From assembly GCF_016863295.1 (NCBI RefSeq), contig NZ_BOOP01000014.1, positions 28,109-92,108 on the forward strand: DNA of 64,000 nucleotides. Direction: 5' to 3'. Each line of letters opens with the position of its first letter. Within the stretch, counting starts at the first letter, position 1. The notes under the pieces were generated by a model that had not been told where the DNA came from, did not search any database, and saw nothing but the letters and a program-made list of their open reading frames with translations. Source of the stretch: Planotetraspora phitsanulokensis (GTDB lineage Bacteria > Actinomycetota > Actinomycetes > Streptosporangiales > Streptosporangiaceae). The translations under genes were made by a program, and so were the position numbers. Shown here piece after piece: positions 18,822-27,204 of this stretch.

Positions 18822-19142
18822 GGTGTGGTCCTCCATGGTCGTGTGCCCTGGGGCACGGTCTCGGTTGGTCGCACGAGCCACATGACTCGCACCCTGACGC
18901 CCCGGGCCGTCGCCGCCGGACAAGGTCCGGACCGAGGTGACGACTCGTGAATGGGCGTGTGAATTCGGCCCGCTAGCGCAGGCCGTCGTACAGTCTACCC
19001 GGATCCGTCCCCGCCGATGACCGGCGACGTGACCGTGCGGGTTACACCGTCACCGGCCTCCGCGCGATCGGCGATCACGTCACCCGCCGGTGTGTCGCCG
19101 TCACCTGAAACCAGGCCCAGAAGCAGGCCCCCGAAACCGGTC
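18822..19142 (-). promoter_or_regulatory. rpsB leader and promoter region
   Basis: 321 bases without a gene. The minus-strand leader contains GTGCCC-TG-GGGCAC (18843-18856) about 20 bases before the start codon, and a second stem CCGGAC-AAG-GTCCGG farther up near 18930. TAGACT (about 18989-18994, minus strand) is a -10 candidate. Paired stems ahead of an S2 gene suggest autogenous control by S2, an inference. From 18995 to 19142 I see only the downstream side of the ArsR gene. Confidence 0.4.
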
Positions 19143-19955
19143 TCAGTTAATCGGACCCGCAGGGCCGCCCGCCGCCGCGGAACCGAACCCCGCAGGGCCG
19201 TCAGGCCCGTCGGAATCGGACGTCCCAGAACCGCCGGGCACCACGGAACGCTCAAAACCGGATCCCCCGGAACCGCCAGAATCGCCGGGACGCCCCTCAG
19301 AACCGGCCCCCTCGGAATCGGACCCTGCCGGGGCGGAGCCCGAGGGAGCGGAGGGTTGCCCTACGGCGCCGTGTGGCGCCCGGGGGAAGAACCGGAGCTG
19401 GAACTCCGCCAGGCGTGCCCCCGTCGGCGCGTCCTCCGCTGCGCGTTCCGTGGCCCGGTACGGGAGGGTCAGCTCGTTGATCCGCTCCGCCAGAGCCCGC
19501 AACTCCTCGGCGTCGACGAGCAGGGTGGCGTGGGTCAGCCAGGTGGCCGACCGCCATTCACGCGACTCCCGGGGCGACTGCACGAGGTAGTCGTTCAGCC
19601 GCTGGGCCGCGTCCGCCAGAACCGCGTCGATCACCGCGTTCTGCGCCTCGAACAGCTCAGGGGAGACATCGTCCTCAGAGGTGAAACCCCACCCGCGTTG
19701 CAGGGCTCGCCACACCCGCTCCCTGCCGTCACCTCTGGGCGGCGCCTCCTCGACGAGCCCGTTCTTGGCCAGCGTGCGCAGGTGATAGCTGCACGCGCTC
19801 GGCGACAACCCCGTGACCTGCGCGCATTCCGTGGCCGTCGCGGGTCCCTCCGTCTGGAGCCGGGACAGGATGGCCAGCCGCGCGGGATGCGCGAGCGCAC
19901 GGAGGACACCGGCATCCGTGACCTGCCGGTAACCCTCCGCCTTCGAGGTGGTCAT
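19143..19955 (-). CDS. ArsR-type winged-helix repressor with repetitive tail
   Basis: 270 residues. The helix-turn-helix (about 12-75) has VLRALAHPARLAILSRLQTEG and SACSYHLRTLAKNGLVEE, followed by a regulatory region to about 195. The last 75 or so residues are Gly/Ser/Asp/Pro-rich (for example GDSGGSGGSGFERS), well beyond the usual 190-200 residues, and the encoding DNA is a run of degenerate GGAACCG-type units. ATG 19955 begins the conserved part. It is divergent from an MFS exporter gene, with three phased operator-like repeats between, so it probably represses that gene and itself. Inducer unknown. Confidence 0.82.
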   Translation of the reverse strand: MTTSKAEGYRQVTDAGVLRALAHPARLAILSRLQTEGPATATECAQVTGLSPSACSYHLRTLAKNGLVEEAPPRGDGRERVWRALQRGWGFTSEDDVSPELFEAQNAVIDAVLADAAQRLNDYLVQSPRESREWRSATWLTHATLLVDAEELRALAERINELTLPYRATERAAEDAPTGARLAEFQLRFFPRAPHGAVGQPSAPSGSAPAGSDSEGAGSEGRPGDSGGSGGSGFERSVVPGGSGTSDSDGPDGPAGFGSAAAGGPAGPIN

Positions 19956-19984
19956 GCCGCACACGCTACTCGCGGGCAAGAAAT

Positions 19985-20044
19985 GAAGTATTGCCTTCAC
20001 AGTTACGAAGCATTAGTTTCACAATTATGAAGGAGATGCTTCAC
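19985..20044. promoter_or_regulatory. Triple operator and promoter of the ArsR/MFS pair
   Basis: Three 16-bp copies of GAAG-N8-TTCAC begin at 19985, 20007 and 20029, exactly 22 bp apart; copies one and three are true inverted repeats (GAAG-N6-CTTC). They overlap a -35-like TTGCCT (19991-19996), 17-bp spacer and -10-like TAGTTT (20014-20019) reading into the MFS gene, whose ATG (20027) would be leaderless. This is what an auto-repressing divergent regulator needs. Confidence 0.65.
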
Positions 20045-21349
20045 GACTCCCGGGACGCCCACCCGATCCCCCTCCGCCGACAGCGGGACTACCGGTTCCT
20101 CTGGTCCGCCCGCGCCGTCTCCGAGACCGGCAGCGAGGTCACCAAGCTCGCCGTGCCGCTGACCGCGGCCACCGTGCTCCACGCCTCCCCGCTCCAGATG
20201 GGCCTGCTCACGGCCGCCTCGACCTTCCCCTACCTGCTGGTCGGCCTGCCGTCGGGCGCGCTGGCCGACCGGGTGGGCCGTCGCAGGCCGGTGATGACGG
20301 CATGCGAGACGGTCTCCGGTCTCGTCATGCTCTCGGTCCCCGTGGCGTGGCTGACCGGACTGCTGACCATCCCCTGGCTGATCGCGGCCGCCTTCGTCGT
20401 CGGCGTCTGCACGGTGGTGTTCCGCACGTTCAACACGCCCCACCTGGCCACCGTGGTCGCGGAGTCGCAGCGCACGGAGGCGCTCGCCGGCTTCCAGTCC
20501 GTGTTCGCCGTCGCCCAGATCGGAGGTCCGGGCCTCGCCGGCCTGCTCGTCGCCCTGCTCACCGCCCCGGTCGCGATCGTGGTGAACGGACTCTCCTTCC
20601 TCGCGTCCGCGCTGTGCCTGCGGGCCGTCCGCGCGCCTGAACACGAGGCCGGCACCCGCGGGGCCGGACTCGGCCGTGAGATCGCAGAGGGCCTGCGCAT
20701 CCTGATCGGGCACCCGATACTGCGGACGCTCTGCCTCACGGGCATGACCATCAACGCCCTCGGTGCGGCCCAACTCGCGCTCTACGTGGTCTTCGCCGTC
20801 CGCGTCCTCGGCCTTCCCGGCAGCCTGGTCGGCGTCGCCGCGGCCGGTTTCGGCGTCGGCGGCCTGCTGGGCGCCGTCCTCGCACCCCGTCTGAACCGCC
20901 GGTACGGCGAAAACCGGGTGTTGCTCGGCTCCGTGCTCTTCTTCCCGGTGGCTTTCGTCGGCACGGCCGCCGCACACGGCCCGGTCTGGCTCGTGATGGG
21001 CCAGCTCGGCGTGGCGGAGCTGATCACCGGGGTGGCCGTCGTGTGTTACAGCGTCTGCGCGGGCTCCGCCACGATGCGCGAGGCCCCGGACGGGCTGCTC
21101 GGCCGGGTGAACGCCACGACCCAGTTCGCCGTCCAGGGCGTGATGGCCCTGGGCGGTCTCCTCGGCGGCGTCCTCGGGGAGTCCCTCGGGCTCAGGCCCG
21201 CCCTGTGGGTGTGCACCGCGGCCTCGCTGCTCGTCATCCCGTGCCTGTGGCTGTCGCCCATTCGGCGCGATGCCCGCCTGGCGAGGGTGGAGCGCTCGCC
21301 CAGTACGGCTCGGCGCCCCGAATCCGTCCCGGAGGCCTCACGTACGTGA
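20027..21349 (+). CDS. MFS transporter, probable drug exporter
   Basis: 440 residues, 10-12 membrane segments. It carries the loop motif GALADRVGRRRPVM between segments 2 and 3 and the N-terminal FLWSARAVSETGSEVTKLAVPL typical of the MFS drug-efflux/enterobactin-exporter branch. ATG 20027 lies just after the -10, so a leaderless message is likely; AAGGAG before a second ATG at 20036 is too close to serve it. The divergent ArsR-type gene presumably controls it. Its last 39 codons overlap the end of the convergent CoA-transferase gene by 116 bp. Confidence 0.87.
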   Translation: MKEMLHDSRDAHPIPLRRQRDYRFLWSARAVSETGSEVTKLAVPLTAATVLHASPLQMGLLTAASTFPYLLVGLPSGALADRVGRRRPVMTACETVSGLVMLSVPVAWLTGLLTIPWLIAAAFVVGVCTVVFRTFNTPHLATVVAESQRTEALAGFQSVFAVAQIGGPGLAGLLVALLTAPVAIVVNGLSFLASALCLRAVRAPEHEAGTRGAGLGREIAEGLRILIGHPILRTLCLTGMTINALGAAQLALYVVFAVRVLGLPGSLVGVAAAGFGVGGLLGAVLAPRLNRRYGENRVLLGSVLFFPVAFVGTAAAHGPVWLVMGQLGVAELITGVAVVCYSVCAGSATMREAPDGLLGRVNATTQFAVQGVMALGGLLGGVLGESLGLRPALWVCTAASLLVIPCLWLSPIRRDARLARVERSPSTARRPESVPEASRT

Positions 21350-22643
21350 GGGTGCCGAACTCGCTCTCCATACCGGCCAGGAGATCGTCCACCCGTGGCT
21401 CAGGGGCGTCACCGGCGGAGCGTCCCAGGTCGTCGAGCCACGCCGCGGTCCTCGCGAGCGAGACCTCGGCATGCCAGGAACCGCCCTCGCCCGTACGGCG
21501 CAGCAGCCCGGCGACCGCGCCGAAGGCGGCGAGGAAGCCGGTCGCGTGATCGAGCGCCTGAGCGGGAAGCGGCACGGGGCGGGAGCCGTCCCCGTTCTCG
21601 TGAGCGATGCCGGAGACCATCTGCACCAGGCTGTCGAAGCCCCGCCTGCCCGCCCATGGGCCGCGGGATCCGTACGCGGAGATGTCCACGCACACGATCC
21701 CCGGCCGGAGGACGGCGAGATCCTCCGGGGCGAACCCCCTTTCCCGTAAGGCACCGGGCCGATGGGCCTGGATCACCACGTCGACCTGCCTGACGAGGTC
21801 CCGCAACACCTCGGGCTCCGATCTGAGGTCGACGTGGCACGACCGCTTGCCGAACGCGGTCTCCACGACCAGCCCCGGCACCTCGGGGAGGTGAGCGGCG
21901 CCCACGCGCAGGACCTCGGCGCCGTGCGCGGCGAGGATCCGGGCGGCCACCGGTCCCGCGATCACCCTTGTCAGATCGAGGACCCGCACGCCGCTCAGCG
22001 GCCGCGGCCCGTCGACTGCTTCTCGCGCCCCGTCGACTGCTTCCCGCGCTCCGCCGAGAGCGGGCGTGGCCGACGCGGTGAAGCGCGACAGTCCGACGAG
22101 CGGCAGTTCCGCGACCGCCCGCCCCTGTGGATGGGCGAGCCATTCCTGTCTGGTCCGCATCGCGGCCGCGCATCCACCTTCGCGGGTCACGGCCTCCTCG
22201 ACGTCGATGCCGGTACGGCCCGCGCAGGCGGCGGCGACGTCGTCCCTCCCCGCGCCAACGGCGAGCCCCAGCGCACGGAGGGCGGCGTCGCGATGATGGT
22301 CGAAGTTGCAGTGCAACCTGATCCAGCCGTCAGCGGTGCGGTAGTCCCCGGACAGGGGCGCCCAGAGAACGGCCTTCTCCCCGTCTATCCGGAAATGACG
22401 CTCGCTCTGGAAGGCCGCCGCCGCATGCCGGACGTCCACACTCACATCGGGGTCGACAGCTGGAGCGCCTCCGCGTCGCGTCCAATAGGCGGCCACGGCC
22501 GCGGTCACGGCGCCGACGGAGGCGGCCGCCGCCACGTCGACGCGGAAGACCGAGGCGAACACGGGATCGTCACCGGTCACCCGCACCTCCGGAAGGACGA
22601 CCCCCGTGTCCTCACCCAGCCGCTTGATCAAGCTCGCGATCAC
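21234..22643 (-). CDS. Family III (CaiB/BaiF) CoA-transferase
   Basis: 469 residues. The C-terminal half is a clear CaiB/BaiF domain: RVLDLTRVIAGPVAARILAAHGAEV, then HRPGALRERGF, CVDISAYGSRGPWAGRRGFD and the closing PPGRIRGAEPYW. The N-terminal 200 residues are a diverged copy of the same fold, as often seen in actinobacterial members. Such enzymes move CoA between carboxylic acids; the acids here are unknown. The GTG at 22643 has GGGGAGGGGGG upstream. Its 3' end overlaps the MFS gene on the other strand by 116 bp, both reading frames being family-like there. Confidence 0.85.
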   Translation of the reverse strand: MIASLIKRLGEDTGVVLPEVRVTGDDPVFASVFRVDVAAAASVGAVTAAVAAYWTRRGGAPAVDPDVSVDVRHAAAAFQSERHFRIDGEKAVLWAPLSGDYRTADGWIRLHCNFDHHRDAALRALGLAVGAGRDDVAAACAGRTGIDVEEAVTREGGCAAAMRTRQEWLAHPQGRAVAELPLVGLSRFTASATPALGGAREAVDGAREAVDGPRPLSGVRVLDLTRVIAGPVAARILAAHGAEVLRVGAAHLPEVPGLVVETAFGKRSCHVDLRSEPEVLRDLVRQVDVVIQAHRPGALRERGFAPEDLAVLRPGIVCVDISAYGSRGPWAGRRGFDSLVQMVSGIAHENGDGSRPVPLPAQALDHATGFLAAFGAVAGLLRRTGEGGSWHAEVSLARTAAWLDDLGRSAGDAPEPRVDDLLAGMESEFGTLTYVRPPGRIRGAEPYWASAPPSPGGHRAEWATATGTG

Positions 22644-22661
22644 GGATGTCCCCCCTCCCCG

Positions 22662-22994
22662 ACGTCCACAAGATCCCCGGCGTCGTCCACAGCCTTCCCC
22701 GGTTACCCACAGATCTGTCCACAGCCAGAAGCGCCGCATGACCACAACGAGAGCAGTTCCTCCGGCCGCGGGTCGCCCAGCGCCCTGGTTCGGCCCATGT
22801 CCGGGATGAGCCGGGGCTTCTCCCCATTTCACCCATGGCCGACGCCGGACGCCAGGCGGGCGAGCAGCACCACCGCCGGCGCGCCCCTAGTGACCCGCCC
22901 TGGACGTTGATCGCCATAGGCGTCATGCTCGCACGCCCTCATGCCGATGTCGTCGCCGAGTCCGCGTGCCTGTGGATGAAGGGTCGTATCCACA
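22662..22994. other. Cluster of DnaA-box-like 9-mers in a non-coding stretch
   Basis: The 417 bases between the CoA-transferase and yraN hold no convincing gene but six DnaA-box-like sites: ACGTCCACA (22662), TCGTCCACA (22683), TTACCCACA (22703), CTGTCCACA (22715), TCATCCACA on the minus strand (22971-22979) and GTATCCACA (22986). The first four share one direction and the first three are 20-21 bp apart. Consensus is TTATCCACA/TTGTCCACA. It is not oriC (no dnaA/dnaN), so a DnaA-titrating or regulatory site is the best guess. Confidence 0.5.
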
Positions 22995-23060
22995 GAATCC
23001 GGTTCGGCTCCTCCCTGCCTGGGCCGCCGGCAGGAAGGTCTGGGGCCGGAGGTGGTCCCA

Positions 23061-23414
23061 TTGGCCGCGAAAGATCAGCTGGGCAGATACGGCGAGCAGC
23101 TCGCCGCGGACTTTCTGGTGGCGCGGGGCATGAGCGTCCTGGCGCGCAACTGGCGCTGTCCCGAGGGAGAGATCGACATCGTCGCGCGCGACGGGAGCGC
23201 GATGGTCGTCGTCGAGGTGAAGACCCGTTCGAGCCGGCGCCACGGCACGGCGTTCGAGGCGGTCACACACGACAAGCTGATGCGGCTTCGCTCGCTGGCG
23301 CGGCTGTGGCTGGCGACCCAGACGGAGCGGTTCGACTCGGTGCGGGTCGACGTGATCGCCCTGGAGCGGTTCGCGGGCGACTTCTCCCTCCGTCACGAGC
23401 GCGGGGTGATCTGA
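23061..23414 (+). CDS. yraN: UPF0102 family nuclease-like protein YraN
   Basis: 117 residues with the endonuclease-like fold motif of the family: LGRYGEQLAADFLVARG, GEIDIVARD and VVVEVKTRSS (D and ExK of a restriction-like site). The TTG at 23061 is eight bases after GGAGG; a GTG at 23052 would lie on top of that site. It heads the collinear yraN-comM-dprA-xerC group and ends one base before comM. Confidence 0.9.
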   Translation: MAAKDQLGRYGEQLAADFLVARGMSVLARNWRCPEGEIDIVARDGSAMVVVEVKTRSSRRHGTAFEAVTHDKLMRLRSLARLWLATQTERFDSVRVDVIALERFAGDFSLRHERGVI

Positions 23415-23415
23415 G

Positions 23416-25059
23416 ATGACCGTGGCGAAGACACGATGCGTCGCCCTGGTGGGCGTGACCGGGCACATGATCGAGGTCGAGGCCGACGTGGGCCCCGGAG
23501 CGGTCGGCACACACTTCATCGGCCTCCTGGACACCGCGATCAGCGAGTCCCGCGGGCGGGTCCGCTCCGCGTTGATCAACAGCCGCTTCAAATGGCCGGA
23601 CGCGCGGGTGACGGTCAGCCTGTTCCCCGCGAGCCTCCCGAAGCGGGGGTCGAGCTTCGACCTGGCCATCGCGATCGCGGTCCTCGGCGCGGCGGGCGCA
23701 GTCCCGGCCCAGAGGGTCGCCGAACCGGTGTTCCTCGGCGAGCTCGGGCTGGACGGCCGCGTGCGGCCGGTCAGAGGCGTGCTGCCCGCCGTGTTGTCCG
23801 CGGTGGAGGCGGGGGCACGCACCGTCGTGGTGCCCTCGCTCAACGCGGCCGAGGCGTCCCTGGTGCCCGGCCTGACCGTGGTGCCGGTCGCCACCCTGTC
23901 CGAACTGGTGGGCTGGCTCCGCTCAGGCGACCTCCACAGTCTGGCGATCGTCGCCGACGCCGCCTCCCTGGACGCCGACGAACCGCCCGTGACCGGCGGC
24001 CCCGAGACGACCGCCGGAGGGGCCCGTGGAAGAGCCGGCGGGGCCGTCCGGGGCCGTCGCGGCGGAACGCCCTCCGATTGCCGGCCCTACGGCGCCCCGG
24101 AGGTCGACCTGCGCGACGTCGCGGGCCAGCCCATGGGCCGCAAGGCGCTGGAGGTGTGCGCGGCGGGAGGGCACAACCTGTGGATGCTCGGTCCCGCGGG
24201 CACCGGCAAGACGATGCTCGCGGAGCGGCTGCCGACGCTACTGCCCGCGCTCCCCCAGGACCAGGCCCTGGAGGTCACCGCGATCCACTCGGTCGCGGGC
24301 ACTCTCCCCCGCGGCCGCCCGCTGCTCACCCGGCCCCCCTTCATGGCGCCGCACCACACGGCGACCGTGGCGGCCGTCGTCGGCGGCGGCGCGGGCGGCC
24401 TGGTACGGCCCGGCGCGGTGTCGCTCTCGCACCGGGGGGTGCTTTTTCTCGACGAGGCCCCCGAATTCGGATCGGGGGTGCTCGACTCGCTCCGGCAGCC
24501 CCTCGAATCGGGCACGGTGACGATCTCCCGGGCGATGAGCACGGTCACCTTCCCCGCGCGTTTCATGCTGGTCCTGGCCGCTAATCCCTGCCCGTGCGGA
24601 CGGAACGGCTCGCCGGAAAACGCGTGCGACTGCACGCCGACCATGCGGCGGCGTTATCTCGCCCGGCTGTCCGGCCCCTTGCTGGACCGTGTCGACGTGA
24701 AGATCAGGGTCGGGCGGGCGACCCGGGCCGAGTTGCTCGCCGACCGGCGGTTCGCCGAGTCCAGCGCCGTGGTGGCCGAACGTGTGCTCCTCGCCCGCGA
24801 ACGCGCCGCGAAACGTCTGGCGGGCACGCCGTGGCAGACCAACGCTGAAGTGTCGTCGGCGGCGCTGCACCACGAGTTCCGGCTGCCGGGCGGCGCGCTC
24901 GCTCCCCTGCATCGAGGGCTCGACAACGGCACGCTCAGCACGCGCGGGCTCGACCGAATCCTGCGCGTCGCCTGGACGCTCGCCGACCTCGAGGGCAGGG
25001 ACCGCCCCGGTGAGGCCGAGACGTCGGCGGCGCTGGGGATGTGGCTGGGGGCGGAGTGA
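23416..25059 (+). CDS. comM: YifB/ComM family Mg-chelatase-like AAA ATPase
   Basis: 547 residues: N-terminal Lon-protease-like domain (about 1-175), a short linker, then AAA core with Walker A GPAGTGKTML and VLFLDEAPEF Walker B, CPCGRNGSP zinc-like cysteines and a C-terminal lid. ComM is a hexameric helicase promoting branch migration during natural transformation in Vibrio; in actinobacteria the role is unproven. The stop overlaps the dprA ATG by one base. Confidence 0.93.
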   Translation: MTVAKTRCVALVGVTGHMIEVEADVGPGAVGTHFIGLLDTAISESRGRVRSALINSRFKWPDARVTVSLFPASLPKRGSSFDLAIAIAVLGAAGAVPAQRVAEPVFLGELGLDGRVRPVRGVLPAVLSAVEAGARTVVVPSLNAAEASLVPGLTVVPVATLSELVGWLRSGDLHSLAIVADAASLDADEPPVTGGPETTAGGARGRAGGAVRGRRGGTPSDCRPYGAPEVDLRDVAGQPMGRKALEVCAAGGHNLWMLGPAGTGKTMLAERLPTLLPALPQDQALEVTAIHSVAGTLPRGRPLLTRPPFMAPHHTATVAAVVGGGAGGLVRPGAVSLSHRGVLFLDEAPEFGSGVLDSLRQPLESGTVTISRAMSTVTFPARFMLVLAANPCPCGRNGSPENACDCTPTMRRRYLARLSGPLLDRVDVKIRVGRATRAELLADRRFAESSAVVAERVLLARERAAKRLAGTPWQTNAEVSSAALHHEFRLPGGALAPLHRGLDNGTLSTRGLDRILRVAWTLADLEGRDRPGEAETSAALGMWLGAE

Positions 25060-26270
25060 TGGAGACGCCACCCGACACCGAGACGCGCGAGGACGAGCGA
25101 ACGGCGAGGGTCGCGCTCATGCGGATGGCCGAAGCGGGCGATCCGGTCATGGGCCGCCTGATCGCCTGGTGCGGGCCTCAGCGAGCGCTGGAGCAAGCCT
25201 GCCGAGGGTCGCTGGATCCGGATTTCGCCGCGAAGGAGACGGAGAGGGCCGACCGATCGGGGCGGCGGCCGGATCTGGCTCGACTGGTCGCGGCCTGGGC
25301 CGCCCGCTTCACCGACCCGGACGCCGATCTGACGATGGGGCGGGAGCGCGGAGCCCGGCTGGTCATTCCCGGCGATTCCGAGTGGCCCACCCAGCTGGAC
25401 GATCTCGGTGATGCCCGGCCCTTCGGGTTGTGGGTGAACGGCCGGGCGAACCTGCGCTTCGCCTGCCTGCGGTCGGTCGCGATCGTCGGTGCGAGGGCCG
25501 CGACGCCCTATGGCGTCCAGGTGGCCGCCCAACTCGCGTCGGAGCTCAGCGGCCGCGGGTGGACGGTCGTGAGCGGCGGCGCCTACGGCATCGATGCTGC
25601 GGCACATCGCGGGGCCCTCGGGGGCGGCTCGCCCACGGTGGCCACGCTGGCCTGCGGAGTCGACCAGTGTTATCCCCGCGCCCACGAGGACCTCTTCCGC
25701 GTGGTCCGATCCCAGGGGGTGGTCGTCAGCGAGTGGCCACCCGGCGCCCATCCAACGCGGCCGCGTTTCCTGGTCAGGAACCGGGTGATCGCCGCGCTGT
25801 CGCGCGGCACGATCGTCGTGCAGGCGGCCCTCCGCAGCGGCGCGCTCAACACCGCAACGCACGCGGCCGGGCTGAACAGGCATCTGATGGCCGTGCCCGG
25901 GCCGATCACTGCCGCGACGTCCGAGGGATGCCACATGTTGATCCGTTCGGGCAAGGCGGTGTGCGTGACCTCGAGCGACGAGGTGATCGATCTTGTCGGC
26001 TCGCTGGGCGCCGACCTCGCGCCTGAGCGTCGCGGCCCGTCCCTGCCGCGCGACGAACTGAACGACGAGACCCGGCGCGTGCTCGAGGCCGTGCCCGCGC
26101 GCGGAGGCGCGGGCACCGCCGTGATCGCCGTCGAGGCCGGAGTCGACCTCACTACGGCGATCGGGTGTCTCGGCGGCCTCGCCGCGGCCGGTTTCGTCGA
26201 GCCGGTCGATCGTGGATGGCGGCTGCGGCGGCAGGCCGATCTCCGGGGCCGGGGAGATCACGCTCGTTAG
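25059..26270 (+). CDS. dprA: DNA-processing protein DprA
   Basis: 403 residues. The Rossmann-type core contains VAIVGARAATPYG, SGGAYGIDAAAH and RNRVIAALSRGTIVVQA; an N-terminal helical region and a C-terminal winged-helix (about 330-400) flank it. DprA loads RecA on incoming single-stranded DNA. ATG 25059 shares its first base with the comM stop, and the gene ends just before xerC. Confidence 0.94.
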   Translation: METPPDTETREDERTARVALMRMAEAGDPVMGRLIAWCGPQRALEQACRGSLDPDFAAKETERADRSGRRPDLARLVAAWAARFTDPDADLTMGRERGARLVIPGDSEWPTQLDDLGDARPFGLWVNGRANLRFACLRSVAIVGARAATPYGVQVAAQLASELSGRGWTVVSGGAYGIDAAAHRGALGGGSPTVATLACGVDQCYPRAHEDLFRVVRSQGVVVSEWPPGAHPTRPRFLVRNRVIAALSRGTIVVQAALRSGALNTATHAAGLNRHLMAVPGPITAATSEGCHMLIRSGKAVCVTSSDEVIDLVGSLGADLAPERRGPSLPRDELNDETRRVLEAVPARGGAGTAVIAVEAGVDLTTAIGCLGGLAAAGFVEPVDRGWRLRRQADLRGRGDHAR

Positions 26271-26271
26271 C

Positions 26272-27204
26272 ATGGAGGTCATGACCGGCGACATCGTGGT
26301 CCACGGCTCCGGGGAGACGGCGGAGGCCGTCCTGACCCTGTTCGAGCGTCATCTGCGCCTGGAGAGGGATCTTTCTCCGCACACGGTGCGGGCGTACATC
26401 GGGGACGTCACGTCGCTTCTGGGCCACCTGCGCGCCGCCGGTCATGAAACCCTCGCCACCCTGGACGTCACCGCCCTGCGGGAATGGCTCGGCGACCAGC
26501 ATCAGGCGGGCCGTTCCCGCGCGACGCTCGCCCGCCGCACCGCCTGCGCCCGGGTCTTCACGGCCTTCTGCCATCGGCGGGGCTGGCTGGCCGTCGACCC
26601 CGGGTTGCTCCTGGGCACCGCGAAGTCGACCCGATCGTTGCCCGCCGTCCTCGACCAGGCCGAGGCCGAGGCCGTGCTCGCCCTCGACGGGCCCGGCGAC
26701 CCCAAGGACCTGCGCGATCGGGCGATCATGGAGGTGCTGTACGCCACGGGCGTCCGCGTGAGCGAACTGTGCGGCCTCGACGTGGACGACGTCGACCGCG
26801 AGCGCACGACCCTGCGGGTGATGGGCAAGGGACGCAAGGAGCGCACGGTGCCTTTCGGGCTCCCGGCGCTCCATGCCCTCGACGCCTGGTGCGTCCGGGG
26901 CCGTCCGTTGTGGATCCGCGAAGGCACCAGCCCCGCTCTGTTCCTCGGCGTCAGGGGAGGCCGCATCGATCAGGGCACCGTGCGGCGGGTGGTGCACGCC
27001 CGCCTGAACCGGGCCGAGAGCACGGACATGGGCCCGCACGGGCTCCGCCACACGGCCGCGACGCACATGCTGGAAGGCGGCGCGGACCTGCGTAGCGTCC
27101 AGGAGATGCTCGGCCACGCCTCTCTGGCCACCACCCAGGTCTACACCCACGTCTCGATCGAGCGGCTCAGAACCGCCTACCGCCAGGCTCACCCCCGGGC
27201 CTGA
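26272..27204 (+). CDS. xerC: Tyrosine recombinase XerC-like
   Basis: 310 residues. N-terminal SAM-like core-binding domain (LTLFERHLRLERDLSPHTVRAY), then catalytic residues in ATGVRVSELCGL (Arg), GKGRKERTVP (Lys), HGLRHTAATH (His/Arg), LGHASLATTQVYTHV (His and nucleophile Tyr). Such enzymes resolve chromosome dimers at dif. ATG 26272 is two bases after the dprA stop; ATG 26281 is an alternative. The 3' end overlaps the convergent M23 gene by 38 bp. Confidence 0.9.
   Translation: MEVMTGDIVVHGSGETAEAVLTLFERHLRLERDLSPHTVRAYIGDVTSLLGHLRAAGHETLATLDVTALREWLGDQHQAGRSRATLARRTACARVFTAFCHRRGWLAVDPGLLLGTAKSTRSLPAVLDQAEAEAVLALDGPGDPKDLRDRAIMEVLYATGVRVSELCGLDVDDVDRERTTLRVMGKGRKERTVPFGLPALHALDAWCVRGRPLWIREGTSPALFLGVRGGRIDQGTVRRVVHARLNRAESTDMGPHGLRHTAATHMLEGGADLRSVQEMLGHASLATTQVYTHVSIERLRTAYRQAHPRA

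Noticed and set aside
22662..22994. Chromosomal origin oriC
   Set aside because: No dnaA, dnaN, rpmH or gyrB nearby and too few boxes; only a secondary DnaA-binding site is plausible.
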